DNA of 64,000 nt from Rhabdornis inornatus (taxonomy: Eukaryota > Chordata > Aves > Passeriformes > Rhabdornithidae): the NCBI GenBank assembly GCA_013397075.1, contig VWZS01003656.1:62001-126000 (forward strand). The letters are read 5' to 3'. The translations under genes were made by a program, and so were the position numbers. Below are positions 12,801 through 22,928 of the stretch, in pieces (position 1 is the stretch's first letter; each line of letters starts with the position of its first letter). The notes beneath the pieces are model-generated. The model was not told the origin of the DNA. It saw only the letters and a list, made by a program, of their open reading frames with translations, and did not search any database.

Positions 12801-15800
12801 AAGAGTGCAAGAAAAATCCTGGCTGCAAAATACGGTGTTGAGGCTTACACGGGCCCCTATAAAGATGCGTTACATGAAGACCAGGTGAGACTCTTGGAAA
12901 CACAAAGAGTTTCAAAAGTTAATGTTGTTCATACGTGTAAGTTCAAAAGTGAATGTATCTTCATAATGAGAAGAGTTTACTTCTCTGTAAGCAAGAATTC
13001 TGGCCAACTCATTCATCAGTGAAATTAGGCAGTAAAGGACAGTGTGTGTATGGAAGAATTTATGAAATAGTGCAGATTCCTGTGATATTTGGGAGCACTT
13101 GGAAAAGCACTGTATCCTGTATTTCTAGGATATGGGCAGGTTGATACTTAAAAAAAAAAATAATATTGTGGTAACAAGAAAGCTTTCTTCCCCACCCCCA
13201 GAGCCTGGAAGATTGTTTTATAAAGCAGTTTGCTGATATACCTGACGATCTTCTTGAGGAACTTTTACAACTTTACAAACATCGACCAGAGTAAGATCCC
13301 CTCCATTGTTTAAATACTAACGTTTCTCATGAGTCAAGAATGAGAATACTATTTATTCTAATAGTCCAAATTATATTCTCTGCTTTTTATTGGATAGTTA
13401 AGAAGAGCTAATTTCCCATCACACTAACAATTGCTATTTTGAATACACATTTCCTTATTCACTCCACAAAATCTATTTTAAATGCAATCTAAAGAATCAT
13501 CAGGTTCCAAGACAATATTCTTAATTTTTATAGTCTTACCTATTTGCTTTTTGCAAGAGATTGAGAGTATGAAACATTCTTATTTTTTCGTGACCTTCTT
13601 CTATGCAAGAGAAAATAGAAAATACATCCTGTCTGTGCTGTGTGTATGCATTAGGATCCCAAGGACAGAAACCCTCCTTGATGCAACTAACCCCTATGTG
13701 AAGGGATCAGCTGAGAATTACCAAGATGCACTTTCCCTTTTAATGAAAGCCATGGATGAACTGGATAGTCCTAAGCACATGCCTAGTGGCTTAAGCCAGT
13801 CTGTGTGGAAACGTTTTTGTCTAGCTAGACGAAATAAAATGAAGAGTGAGGAGCTGGTATGTAAAATTCTTTATTTTGCCTGTATACTTCTTCATATTTT
13901 TGAGTCTTAAACTTCAGTGGAGTTCTCATGTAGGGTCAAGCTAGTGGTGAAATAACAATGCAGGATACATATACTCCATTGGCCTTTGAAAGTTTGTTCT
14001 GGATAAATTCAATTCAGAATAACAGGGAAACCTCTTCTCTAGTTCTAGCTGTAGTTCTCCAGAGGAAAAATTAGCATATTAATATGGATGGATTTTATCA
14101 GAATGATTGTGACCTTGATATGAATTTCATTTAAAAAAAATTATCATTTTCCTTTGCTCTATCCATACCAAAAAAAACCTGTAAGGTATTTGATTCCCGT
14201 TATCTGTTGAAGTCATCCTCTCCCATAAGCATTCTACACTTGCACCAATGCATTCCAATAATTTTCCAGAATATAAAGAGCAATTCTTAAGAAAAGGTGT
14301 TTCTGGAGATGTATTTGTTCATCATAAAAGCATGAACGAATAAATCTGAATTATGCAGAGATAGATATACATTAAATTTGACCAAAAGAGAAGCAAATTT
14401 GATTTCCCTTCTCATGAATAAATTATGCATATATGAACAAATAGTTTCCTGAGCAGAGTACAAGGATTGTAACCTTTATGTCTCATATGATGTACTGAGA
14501 TTCTCACAATACTGGGCTGCATATTTATGTATACAGATATCTTAAGAACTTGTCTGCTCTGTCCTTGAAGAGGCTTGCCCTGACACACTGACAAAGTTGA
14601 AAAAGTTGGGAATGTCACAATGTTGCTTGCCTAGGTGAAATGGAAGTCCCTAGCACTGACAGAGATGCAGGCCTGTCACCAGAGAAGAGTGGATGAAAAT
14701 GAGAAGATGAAGTCAGAATTAGAGAACACTTTCCAAGAACTCACTTGGTAATTTTGTGTCTTTTCCTGTGTTCAGCTGACCTTTAATACTCCACTAACAC
14801 AGAACCAAAAGTTACAAGCAAAATTATACACCAGCACTGGTGTCTGTTCTCCAGCACTCTTTTATCTAGGTTTCATTGCTGCTTGGACCTGCAATATTTG
14901 ATTTTTTTAATCTACATAACATAATTTTCACATTAATTATCATTCAAGAATAAATTCCAAAGTGAAATATACAGGAAAATGGACCCTGGCTGGAGGCCTC
15001 TTCTGTTTTCTTTTCAATTGACATTAAGATTTATTTTGAGTAATAACATTTTCCCTCACTACATCTGCTAGAGTATGTTAAACTGAATGCAGTGCTTGAA
15101 AACTTTATGTATATATATACACAATAAGTTTCAGATTTTGAGTGACTTTAGCAGCAAACAGAAGACAGAGTCTGTCAAAGAGTAAGCCCTACATGAACAT
15201 ACCACTTACCAGTAATAAATATAAACATTGAGAATCATGAGAGGATTTATATAATCCCATTGAAATCGTTAAATGCTGGTTTTGTTTTCTGCCATCTTAG
15301 GCTAAAGGAGGAGAAGATGAAGCTTCAGCAGAATTTGACTGTCCAGTTTTTACTAAAACAAGGACAGGTGGAATTGGAAAGTACTGAGATCCCAGACTAC
15401 AGTGATGCTGTCCTCATTGATAGGAGTGTTGTTGAAGAACTGAATTGCAGTCTTGCGGTAATTTACATTATCTGGAGGAAATTTAAGCTTTCTAAACAAA
15501 TGTATTGTCCTTCAGAGGCTCAGCTTTTTCTCCAGTTTGACATTTAGTTTCAATTCATTACAACACACCTGCAGGCTCAATTGTAATCTAGAAGCTATTA
15601 AGAATTCTCTAATGTCTCTTCTCAGGATGTAAAGATTGCAGTGCAGACTGCTTTCTTGATGTTTGATCAATAAAATTCAGATCAATGAAATGGCGACGGC
15701 CTGTAGACACACCATCACTTACACATACATTGTAACTAGAAAATGCTGATGTCATGGGCACAAGTCCAAAAATTCCCTCGAGGCAAACTTACAGTCATCT

Positions 15801-18800
15801 TAAGAAGCATTTGAGTAGTGGCTCACATTAAATTTAAAAATTAATACAGTTTTTTATGTGAGGTGAAATTGGTGGTGATACTTAAAACAGCTTTTCATAC
15901 CCTCATGAAAAGTTCTTTTTTAGGCTTTCTAGCTGTACGAAAATTGTCTTTTACTGCTACTGCACAAAGCCTTCAGTACCATCTGCAAAATACCTTAAAC
16001 AGAGCAAGCTTGCATTTTGTAGACCTAAAATGCCTTTCCATTCTTATTATAAGATAGATAGATGGAGGGTGAGATTAGTTGTAATTTTCTTCATCTATTT
16101 CTATGATCTAAGGCTGTGACACAGAGCATAAAAAAGGATGAACTTCCTTAAAAGATAACCATCTGGAGCAAAGTCTGGAAAGAGACTGCAGTATAACATG
16201 TTTAATTGACTAAAATTATGACTTTGGAAACTTGCCCATCATGTTGCAAACAATTATTCCGTAATCTGTAAAGTGTGTTAATTAAGATTGATCTATTTTT
16301 TTAGGCTCAAGGAGAAAAAAAAATTACTGCCATGGTAGAATATAAAGACTTCTCTAAAGGGATAATACAGCTGGAATGGGAACACAAGAAAATGAAAATG
16401 CAGATACAAGATCTGAAAGAGAAGGCTCGGGATATTGTAATACTACCTATTTCAAAAGATTGCCAGTTAGTGAGTTGCTTTTTCTGATTTATATTTTAAC
16501 TGCAGAAAATTATGCTGCCTATACCTGTAAGAAAGATCGTTTATATTTATACCTCATAAATCTCTTAGAGAAACGTGATTCCTAAGAGGTCAACAATTCA
16601 GCTTTAATTCAGCTTTCAAAGGGAAGTCTTACTCATGAGATTGAGCAGTGATGAAATTCTTTGGGATGTTACAGTGTAAATTAAGGCAAAATTAGCCTTA
16701 CCTCTTATTGTTTCAAAACTGGTGTTGAATAAGGAAATCAGGATTTTGCAGCCACAAGGAACAGATCTCTTAAATCGAGCAGAGTCCTTTTTAAGTGGAA
16801 GGTCTGAGGTGCCCCCATCTGGTATCGCACAGAAATACCGTAACTTTGCTGTACACGGAGACTGGGCGTTCCTGCGGGAGCTGAGTCCCACCCTCTCACT
16901 GCCAGGTGCTGGCTCAGCAGCCGAGCAGGGAATTGTTTGCCATGCCCGGCAGGCAGGAGGGGGCAGCCGGCCAGCACGTACATAACTTTGAACAAGCCCA
17001 GCTGGCAGGCCAGGAAAAAGAGGTAAAGGCTGTGGGACGCAGCCAAGGATGCCACTGGGAGAAGAAAGGAGAAAGAAGAGAGGTTGTAGGGAAATCCTCA
17101 GGGTATTACAGTATGAGATATAGAAGACTGTAGGGAAATCTTACAGTGATGATGTGGGTGGCATAAAGGTTTGGAGTAAGGGATGTTGAAGGATGGGTAG
17201 GCTGGAGATACAGCAGTGGAGACAGCTATAAAGCACAGAAGAAAAGGAAAGTGTTGGACAGCAGGTCCAACAATATTGCAATTCAATCAAAAGATTAGAA
17301 GAAAATTCAAAACGTATGTTTTGTTTAATCTTCATTTGTATTACTGCTCCACAAAATACTTGTTCTGAATCACAGGACTTTCATAACTAACACCAATCAC
17401 CAGAACTGCTTTCCAAAGAGCACTGGAAAATTCTTTCTTTCCAGGGCACTGAAAAATTCTTGTGGCAAATTTATCACCAGTGTTGCTGTTAGCTCAGTTC
17501 ATTAAACTGATGAGCAGAACTCTTGCCCTTCAAAGAGGGTAAAACTGCCCATAGTAAAGGCATTTACCAGTTTAATCAGAATTTGAATGCCCTGAGAGAA
17601 TGGAATTACAGCACTTTTTGATTAGAAATATGGGGTTAGTGGGAAAGACAGGGTAATGGATACCCCAACAACAGGAATGGAAAGAAAGATGGCTTAGATA
17701 AATGTGTGTGGGCAAGGACCTGAGACCATTTGGAATGAGGGCTGTTAATAAAGCATTAAGTGAAAGAAGCTCAATCCTGTAGGCAAGGAGCCCATTCTGG
17801 GTCTTGCCTGTTTCTCCTCCTCTAACTAGAGCAGTCCACAGAATTCTGCCTGTCATTTTGGTGGGACAGTACTCTGGAAGGATGAATCTACATCTACAGG
17901 AACCTGTCTATTGCCTCTTATAGATCCATAAAACATTCCTGTTATAGATCCATAAAACATTATGGAGTTTGTGATTTGTCATTTGATAAAGAGGTATTTT
18001 AGTAGCGGTGCTCAAGGAAAAAATCATAAATTCTCTGATATGTCAGTTACTATGCAGATAGAACAATAAAAGAAGGAAGAATGATTAGGAAGCCACTAGA
18101 CAGAAAATAATAATTTTCCTCTCTAGCCTAACGACAGACCGTCTTAGGCCTTCAGCTATGTTATCTTAGATTACATTATAAGCAAAAGCATAGCTTAGGG
18201 TTTTTGACAACCTCAGCATACTTGTTTGGCCCTTGTTTCCATTATAAATATATAATAGATAACATCCTCTTTAACAGCTGCACAGTCTAGTACTCACACA
18301 GCATCCAAGCGTATCCTTACAAGGTCCCTTTATGATCACTAGTAAGCTTTACCACTGCAGAATTCCAGTTTTTTGAGTTTCACATAGTATGATTTTCTTT
18401 ACAGAAGAGTGGAATTGTTGAGAATGAACAGGCATAAAGTAATTTCTTTCTGGTTTTATTTCTTCAGTTCCTAACCATGCAGAACAATGATACCCTCATT
18501 GCTCATCACTTAGCAGGAATGGAGCAGAGCCTTGGAGTCATGGATAAGGTAAATCCAAGGGAACCACCACATCTGAGAGATACAGCCTTTGTTTAAATGC
18601 AGCTCCTTGCCTTCATTAGCAAGAGGTGTTTGAAAGAACAAGTGCAATTGATATAGGCATGCTAACTCAAAGACTGTTGGAATACACCCATAATAGCACA
18701 CACAGATAGATATAGATAGATATAGATATAGATATAATCACGTATTTGTCCATCTGGCTTTCAACAGTTTCCTCAACTTGAGCTGTGCTGTCTACAGCAG

Positions 18801-20491
18801 CATTTCTCTAGTGTTTGGAAGCAGTCATCATACATGGATTGTTGCAGAGATGAAGCCTGTCTACTTGCTCTGTTACTGGAATTAAATACTTTTCTATCCT
18901 GAACATCTGAATGCAGATTGGTTAATCACTTCTTACACAGCACTGCCTATAAAAGTCACTCTTCCATTTCTAATGAAGCATTCGTTCAGTCTTCTCTGTT
19001 TAATGTTTTTCTGCAGGACCACCAGCAAAGTATCCCTCCCCTCTGTATTTAAAATAAGATACAACAATCTGATTTGCTGGTTACCTCATGTATTTCACCA
19101 TTCAAATTATGACTGTCGTTGTTTTTAAGTGATTTCACTGGATTTTCTCCAAGTTGTGCTAGTTGGCATCAGCTTCCTCTTCTTCTTCAAGCTTTAGTAT
19201 TTATCTTGTCCCTTTACAGGCCATCCATCAGCTTCAGCAGCTCCCAGCAGCCAAGAGCATGTCTTTTACTCATGGATTCCATTGACTTCCTTTTCTCCCT
19301 TTGCCTTTCAAATTTTATCTTTAATATATCTCTTTTCCTGACCTATACCTTTTTATTCCTTGGCTGCTCCTTAAATTAGAACTCCATAAACTGAGATACT
19401 GTGTGTGAAATACACTTTACAAAGTAAAGCTTACAATGTGCTGCTAGTCAAATCAGCATACATGAAAGTTTATCAACTACAGCACAGCACTTAAAATTAT
19501 AGCTTTTCATCTTAAGTTTGAATAGTTTTTGTATAAGCTCATATATTTGCTTTATTCATCTCAAAATGGACAGTTGCACAAGAAGAATGTGAAGAACCAT
19601 CAGAAAAAAGTCAGAGAGCTGAAGAAGTGCATCCGTCTGAAAGAGCAAGCGAACTACGAGCTCAGCCTGCAGCTGAAGGAAATGCTTGTGTCTGTGTCAG
19701 AAAGGATGCACATCTTTGAGGCAGCTGGTGAGTCCAGTGATGCACAAGCAAAGGACATTCAGAAAATAACTCCAAGGCTGGACAGTGCTGTTCTCCACCA
19801 TCAGCTGAGGGGCATGGAATGCCTGTCTGTTACTGTATGTGCACAATGAGCAGAGTCCTTCCTGCCAAAACCTAACACGGTTACTGAAGGCTTACCTGGA
19901 GACTCTTGTGGCTCTTGTAATAACTTCATTAGGCAACATGCTTTCATTTTTTCTGAGAGCTGTTCAATGGGCTTCTTTCCACCCTTCCAAGAGAACAGAG
20001 GAAGTAATGTGGAGCTAAGAACAGTATTCACTTTTAGGAAAACTTAATAGAAATCTTTCCACTACTAGAAAACAGTTACAGATTTTCAAAACAGTGGGTA
20101 CTTGCTAGAAGCTAAAGAAAGCATGCCCAGTGCCTTTTTAAAATATTTTGCTTTATTTAATACTATAAAGGTTCTTAAGCCCAACTGTGAGCCTTTCATG
20201 AAATGCTTGCCTATTTTATACAGAATTTGGAATAACCCCAGGACAGGTCCCATATAAATATAGACTACACATCCCCTCTGAGCACAGGCTAACACTAATG
20301 CTTTGTTTTCTGCAGACACGCGGGATGTTTCTGAAAAGATCACGAGGCAGCGTTACCAAGAGATTCTGAAACAGAAATATCTACGGGACCTTATAAGGGA
20401 AAAGGAAAAAGAGCTTACAATTCTTCAGTTAGAATATGGAATTTGGAAACCAAGAAAACATCATATTGTTCAAAAATCAGAGTCGAGGTAG
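676..20491 (+). CDS. CFAP43: CFAP43, 3' part (24 exons, partial gene)
   Basis: Cilia- and flagella-associated protein 43 (older name WDR96). Family knowledge: with CFAP44 it forms the tether/tether-head complex that anchors inner-arm dynein f/I1 to axonemal doublets; human loss causes malformed sperm flagella. Seen here: 24 exons with GT-AG borders whose phases join into one frame of 1,028 codons plus stop. Window residues 1-95 carry the last WD40-like blades (LLCLSPNSQWLAAA, IRSMAFSLDGNFILV). The rest is lysine/glutamate-rich predicted coiled coil, including the family-typical MMGGVLEIRREDIL near residues 488-501 and IPPPSF..RPEDLW just after it. The start lies upstream of the window; the human protein is about 1,660 residues, so roughly 600 are missing. 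Introns range from about 80 bases to 2 kb. The neighbour SFR1 is convergent. Identity rests on recognising these motifs and on synteny. Confidence 0.95.
1302..1432 (+). CDS. CFAP43: CFAP43 in-window exon 2
   Basis: Acceptor tctctag, donor gtatgt; enters in phase 0 and leaves after two bases of a Lys codon. Contains GGGIRSMAFSLDGNFILVNG, a typical WD40 strand pattern (residues 52-95). Confidence 0.9.
2135..2285 (+). CDS. CFAP43: CFAP43 in-window exon 3
   Basis: Acceptor ttaccag; completes the split Lys codon and runs 50 codons to ...KSIP, donor gtaaag. The frame stays open past the donor for about 20 codons, so the boundary rests on the donor match and on phase agreement with the next exon. 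Confidence 0.85.
2904..2972 (+). CDS. CFAP43: CFAP43 in-window exon 4
   Basis: Acceptor atgcacag, donor gtactt; 23 codons, VTEEDGNVTNTDDMTWMGQK onward, phase 0 at both ends. Acidic linker between the WD40 part and the coiled coil. Confidence 0.85.
3181..3254. repeat. A-rich low-complexity tract
   Basis: Runs of A with interspersed C (caaacaaacaaacaaacaaa), then more A runs, in a CFAP43 intron. Could be the tail of an old retroposon, but nothing recognisable precedes it. Confidence 0.8.
3724..3801 (+). CDS. CFAP43: CFAP43 in-window exon 5
   Basis: Acceptor tatgtcag, donor gtgagt; 26 codons beginning VMREETQRFANQKEELQ, heptad-like coiled coil, phase 0 at both ends. Confidence 0.92.
4272..4397 (+). 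CDS. CFAP43: CFAP43 in-window exon 6
   Basis: Acceptor aaaacag, donor gtatgg; 42 codons with VPDIEKLELQEFNLDLEEQE, phase 0 at both ends. Confidence 0.93.
4825..4929 (+). CDS. CFAP43: CFAP43 in-window exon 7
   Basis: Acceptor cttgaaag, donor gtaacc; 35 codons with SYCYLQDLIKYECWDVM and a KERAVK end, phase 0 at both ends. Confidence 0.93.
5426..5496. repeat. AT-rich degenerate tandem repeat
   Basis: Repeats of the unit aatgtttaaattt-like with two near-identical flanks (taaaacaatgttta and taaaacaatattta) in the intron before in-window exon 8. Confidence 0.7.
5639..5755 (+). CDS. CFAP43: CFAP43 in-window exon 8
   Basis: Acceptor ttgagcag, donor gtacag; 39 codons (CFHMDCQVSNYPLKERSKEE onward), phase 0 at both ends. 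Confidence 0.9.
5908..6285 (-). mobile_element. CR1 LINE 3' fragment (diverged)
   Basis: Begins atcacagaat (the reversed CR1 3' end), followed by gctgaggttagaagagccc and atctagtccagcattc, then text matching the CR1 3' region through to ccagatatgatc. Minus orientation, many substitutions, no coding capacity left. Lies in the intron between CFAP43 in-window exons 8 and 9. Confidence 0.85.
6381..6587 (+). CDS. CFAP43: CFAP43 in-window exon 9
   Basis: Acceptor atatgcag, donor gtgata; 69 codons. The first half is acidic and low in complexity (SEEEGKKAAEVADD). The second half (FILYHQCDLHTKEQKLNQTI) looks like the conserved family segment preceding the long coiled coil. Confidence 0.92.
7525..7731 (+). 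CDS. CFAP43: CFAP43 in-window exon 10
   Basis: Acceptor attccag; 69 codons from DIIYKVKTAFNEEFD through KEQEIARIKERNRKI to ERALTVQDSE. The donor is a weak gtgtct; it is chosen because it keeps frame into IKAEKY of the next exon, as in the family. Confidence 0.88.
8432..8814 (+). mobile_element. Solo LTR remnant of an avian endogenous retrovirus
   Basis: The left edge (tgtcatggtttaacccca), the gtgggttgagattagaacag segment and the right edge (gaagaaaattaattccatcc, then cagccaaaacc) match an LTR type I recognise as common in bird genomes. The middle has collapsed to an AT-rich stretch (8570-8660), so the copy is shortened and inert. No internal retroviral genes flank it and I see no clear target-site duplication. 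Lies in the intron between CFAP43 in-window exons 10 and 11. The family name would need a repeat-library search. Confidence 0.75.
8893..8982 (+). CDS. CFAP43: CFAP43 in-window exon 11
   Basis: Acceptor gccttcag, donor gtaatt; 30 codons, IKAEKYMTQEEKEQAEMLAK onward, phase 0 at both ends. It lies about 80 bases after a solo LTR remnant. Confidence 0.92.
9707..9784 (+). CDS. CFAP43: CFAP43 in-window exon 12
   Basis: Acceptor tcccag, donor gtgaga; 26 codons. Contains LDDMMGGVLEIRREDILKM, the most recognisable CFAP43 signature in the window. Confidence 0.95.
10617..10742 (+). CDS. CFAP43: CFAP43 in-window exon 13
   Basis: Acceptor tttccag, donor gtaaat; 42 codons with NIPPPSFISRPEDLWTEEEK, phase 0 at both ends; follows the MMGGVLE segment as in vertebrate CFAP43. 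Confidence 0.95.
11289..11408 (+). CDS. CFAP43: CFAP43 in-window exon 14
   Basis: Acceptor cctcag, donor gtattg; 40 codons, FLRNEWKKLEASIKETTQNF onward; coiled coil. Confidence 0.94.
11491..11598 (+). CDS. CFAP43: CFAP43 in-window exon 15
   Basis: Acceptor ctcacag, donor gtaagt; only 82 bases after the previous exon. 36 codons with EELKIVNLIYALLLDEELDT and a lysine-rich end. Confidence 0.94.
12798..12884 (+). CDS. CFAP43: CFAP43 in-window exon 16
   Basis: Acceptor actgtag, donor gtgaga; 29 codons, VKSARKILAAKYGVEAYTGP onward, phase 0 at both ends. Confidence 0.88.
13202..13290 (+). CDS. CFAP43: CFAP43 in-window exon 17
   Basis: Acceptor cacccccag, donor gtaaga; 29 codons plus two bases, SLEDCFIKQFADIPDDLLEE and QLYKHRP, leaving after GA of a Glu codon. 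Confidence 0.92.
13655..13856 (+). CDS. CFAP43: CFAP43 in-window exon 18
   Basis: Acceptor gcattag; completes the Glu codon and adds 67 codons, including DALSLLMKAMDELDSP and LSQSVWKRFCLARRNKM; donor gtatgt. The frame is also open upstream into the intron, but the acceptor and phase match exon 17. Confidence 0.92.
14635..14747 (+). CDS. CFAP43: CFAP43 in-window exon 19
   Basis: Acceptor tgcctag, donor gtaatt; 37 codons plus TG of a Trp codon, VKWKSLALTEMQACHQRRVD onward. Confidence 0.93.
15301..15457 (+). CDS. CFAP43: CFAP43 in-window exon 20
   Basis: Acceptor catcttag; completes the Trp codon, then LKEEKMKLQQNLTVQFLLKQ onward (52 codons); donor gtaatt. Confidence 0.93.
16305..16466 (+). 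CDS. CFAP43: CFAP43 in-window exon 21
   Basis: Acceptor ttttttag; 54 codons, AQGEKKITAMVEYKDF to LKEKARDIVILPISKDCQ; donor gttagt. An alternative donor (gtaata) 30 bases earlier is also in frame. The longer form is preferred because it keeps the R-D-I..L.ISK..Q segment typical of this protein family. Confidence 0.82.
16467..18467. other. Large CFAP43 intron with a GC-richer patch
   Basis: No coding exon found. About 16,845-17,060 is clearly richer in GC than its surroundings and holds short open frames on both strands, but no splice-site pair or family match, so I leave it unassigned. Confidence 0.5.
18468..18548 (+). CDS. CFAP43: CFAP43 in-window exon 22
   Basis: Acceptor tcttcag, donor gtaaat; 27 codons, FLTMQNNDTLIAHHLAGMEQ onward, phase 0 at both ends; follows the 2 kb intron, the longest found in this gene part. 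Confidence 0.92.
18703..18737. repeat. GATA/GATATA microsatellite
   Basis: agatagatatagatagatat followed by further agatat units in the intron between CFAP43 in-window exons 22 and 23; likely polymorphic. Confidence 0.9.
19574..19727 (+). CDS. CFAP43: CFAP43 in-window exon 23
   Basis: Acceptor tggacag, donor gtgagt; 51 codons plus one base. Basic coiled coil, LHKKNVKNHQKKVRELKKCI onward, ending EAA. Confidence 0.93.
20316..20491 (+). CDS. CFAP43: CFAP43 terminal coding exon (24)
   Basis: Acceptor ctgcag; completes an Asp codon, then TRDVSEKITRQRYQEILKQK and IREKEKELTILQLEYGIW, ending KSESR and a TAG stop at 20489-20491. This is the C-terminus of the protein; no further in-frame exon is needed. 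Confidence 0.93.
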
Positions 20492-21103
20492 ATGAATAAT
20501 ACCATGGTCTTATCGAAGGAAAAGCGTTTTGACAGCTGATTCTTCACCCTGAACTTTTCTTTCCACAAATTGTTTCTTCTGTAATTCCTTGAAAAATAAC
20601 TTCCATTTGAAAGATGCATGGTTGTGTGATTTGTGTTTTTTTACACCTGGTCTGACCCCCGTATTATTTCAGTTGATCTTCTACTGGTTTTATTATATTA
20701 ACCATAAAGCTCATTACAGAAAACACAGGATACAAGAAATTGTAGACTGATAGAAGAACAGGTACATTTGTATGTCCATTGTTTGCAATATGCAAGTGTA
20801 GAACCGTCTAAAGATAAATCCATCAACTGGCATCTGCTACAATTCATGTCTATGAATTTGAAATAATAATTTACCCTTCTGATGGCACAGGTGTAGGTTT
20901 CTGAGCAGATGTAGGGATGCTTCCCCTGACCAAGGGCAGCTGTGCCTTATCATGGTATAATCACCTACAGCCAGCAGGAGCTGTGGCTGCTGCCATAGGC
21001 AGAATCACAGGAAAACCAGGTTTGGAAGCATCTGGCCTCCTGAAATAGTTGGTTTTACATTGAGAGGCAGTGTATTCTCCTGCCAGCTCCCTCCAAAACA
21101 GCT

Positions 21104-21109
21104 AATAAA
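21104..21109 (+). terminator. Candidate CFAP43 poly(A) signal
   Basis: AATAAA 613 bases after the CFAP43 stop, the first canonical hexamer I found downstream on this strand. A variant hexamer nearer the stop could be used instead. Confidence 0.45.
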
Positions 21110-22469
21110 GAACCTGTGGTAAAGTTTAACTACTCCTGGAGCCTGATCTACATACTCAAGCATTCTCCCTGCTTTTTATTTCCCTGCTCCATGGTGTGTC
21201 AGTTCTTTCATAAATTCACGTGGCATCCTACCCCACTTCATTGTGAGAGCAAGAATAGCTTTGATACCTTAGCTTAAAATTCTACATTTGTAAGAAAAAA
21301 TTATTTCAGTTGTGATCCTGTAGCTCTCTTTTTTGCTTTACCATCTCTAACTGGGCTTTGTAAAGATTCTAATTACATCTCACTTATTACAAGACCTTTT
21401 GTCTTTCTGCTGAAACTGCCCTAGAAGCAGTATTGTTCCAAATGTGCCAACGACCTTGGAGAAGATAACTGGCCCCTTCACCAGGCACCATCATTTTTTT
21501 GCACAAGCCTAAAAAGGCAGAGAAACAGGGCTTTAATACTCAAAATGTGATTTGCAGTAAAGGTTGTTCTGCATTCTCTCTGGACAGCAACAGTCAGTAT
21601 TCTTAAGAACAAGCTGTAGGTACAGACTAAAGTCTAATGAACCTTACCAATGGTTAAAAAGTTATAGATGATCTTTGATTTTCTTTCTCTTGAGCTAAGA
21701 ACTTACTCCCTTATTAAGGAAACAGGATATAGCACCTGTAAACAAAAGAGGTAGGGTATAACCAACAAGAAAACAAGATTCCTAGCAGGGAGAGTTGTAA
21801 AGTAGTTAAGATTTATGTATTGTTCTACTTGAGAAGCGGTGGTGTTAGGGAAAATAAAAAACAGAAGTGACCATGATGAAAAAAATAGCAATTTCAAGTT
21901 AAATTAAAAAAAATTTAAAAAGGCATTTACTGGAGAATAAATGAAATGGTAAAGATTTATTCAGTTTCATGAGGCTGTGTTTGAAGCAATCCCATTAAAC
22001 AAGGCCTTGTTTTTCTTATCTATTTGAAGAGAGAAAACACCCTGGCTCTCAGATATAGTAGGAGAGTAGAAAGTTGGTTTCAATTCTCTTGCCTTCCCTT
22101 CTACCTCAGGCTGTGGCAGAATGCTTATGAGACAGCAGCCTTGAAGAGAGTGTGTGGACCAGTAGAAAGCAACTGCATTATGGCACATTTCCCTCAGAAG
22201 GAGTTAAAAGCTAGTGAGAACATCTTAGCTCTGGAATATTAACATCAAAATTAGTTATCTTCACTTAACTCACAAAATGCTGTCATTAGCCTTCATTGGC
22301 TGACTGGCACCAGGAAGACATTTGTAAAATGGGTGTATCTACAAACCAACAGAACTCTTCCCCATCTGAACATGAACAGAAGTGACAATTTGAGTTATTT
22401 CAATACCAGTAACCGTGCAGAGACTAATAAAAAGTGGACTGCTTTCTACCTGTTAAACTATGACTTAAT

Positions 22470-22488
22470 TTTATTTTTATTAAATAAA
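22470..22488. terminator. Palindromic poly(A) signal cluster
   Basis: Minus-strand AATAAA hexamers at 22475-22470 and 22481-22476 lie about 260 bases past the SFR1 stop and are its likely poly(A) signals. A plus-strand AATAAA at 22483-22488 is interlocked with them: 22476-22488 is the perfect palindrome TTTATTAAATAAA. It could in principle serve a long CFAP43 3' UTR too. Confidence 0.6.
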
Positions 22489-22736
22489 AATTCACTAACC
22501 AAGTCATTAAGCCAGATTCTCCGAAACAACACCAGTTTGATTTTTTTTTTCCATTAAGTAATGCCTTTTACAGTGCCTACTGTATGTATGTACACAGCTT
22601 TATAAGTATCTCTGGAGAAAACCTCCTAATCCCAAAACATAAAGTCCGTTGTCTGACCAACACTTCTGACACAATCAGAAAGTATTCAGTCTTTTCTGCT
22701 TTTGTGTCTGTGCAAAGAAAGCTCTGCAGCTATAGA

Positions 22737-22928
22737 TTATGCATCTACAAAGTCTTCTTCTGTTCTGCTGTAGTGCAGTAATTGGTCTTCTAACCCAAAA
22801 GTATCGATGAGCTGAGTGAGACTCACTTTCTTGCCATCTGCAGAAAAGGCTGACTGCAGCTCATACAGCATCAGCTGGGTGCTACTTCTCCACTTCACTA
22901 TCAGGGCCTGCAACTCAGACAGGTTGTT
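22737..22928 (-). CDS. SFR1: SFR1 terminal coding exon
   Basis: Acceptor aatttcag, then NNLSELQALIVKWRSSTQLM to EEDFVDA and a TAA stop; 63 residues forming the C-terminal SWI5-binding part. Confidence 0.95.
   Translation of the reverse strand, partial: NNLSELQALIVKWRSSTQLMLYELQSAFSADGKKVSLTQLIDTFGLEDQLLHYSRTEEDFVDA

Larger units (their letters stand above)
20492..22736. other. Convergent CFAP43-SFR1 3' intergenic region
   Basis: Holds the 3' UTRs of two tail-to-tail genes and the poly(A) signals listed separately. About 21,000-21,070 (agaatcacaggaaaaccagg onward) resembles an old CR1 terminus, but too weakly to call. No other gene seen. Confidence 0.6.

Noticed and set aside
21000..21070. 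Possible old CR1 terminus
   Set aside because: Only about 20 bases resemble the CR1 end and the following sequence does not continue the match.
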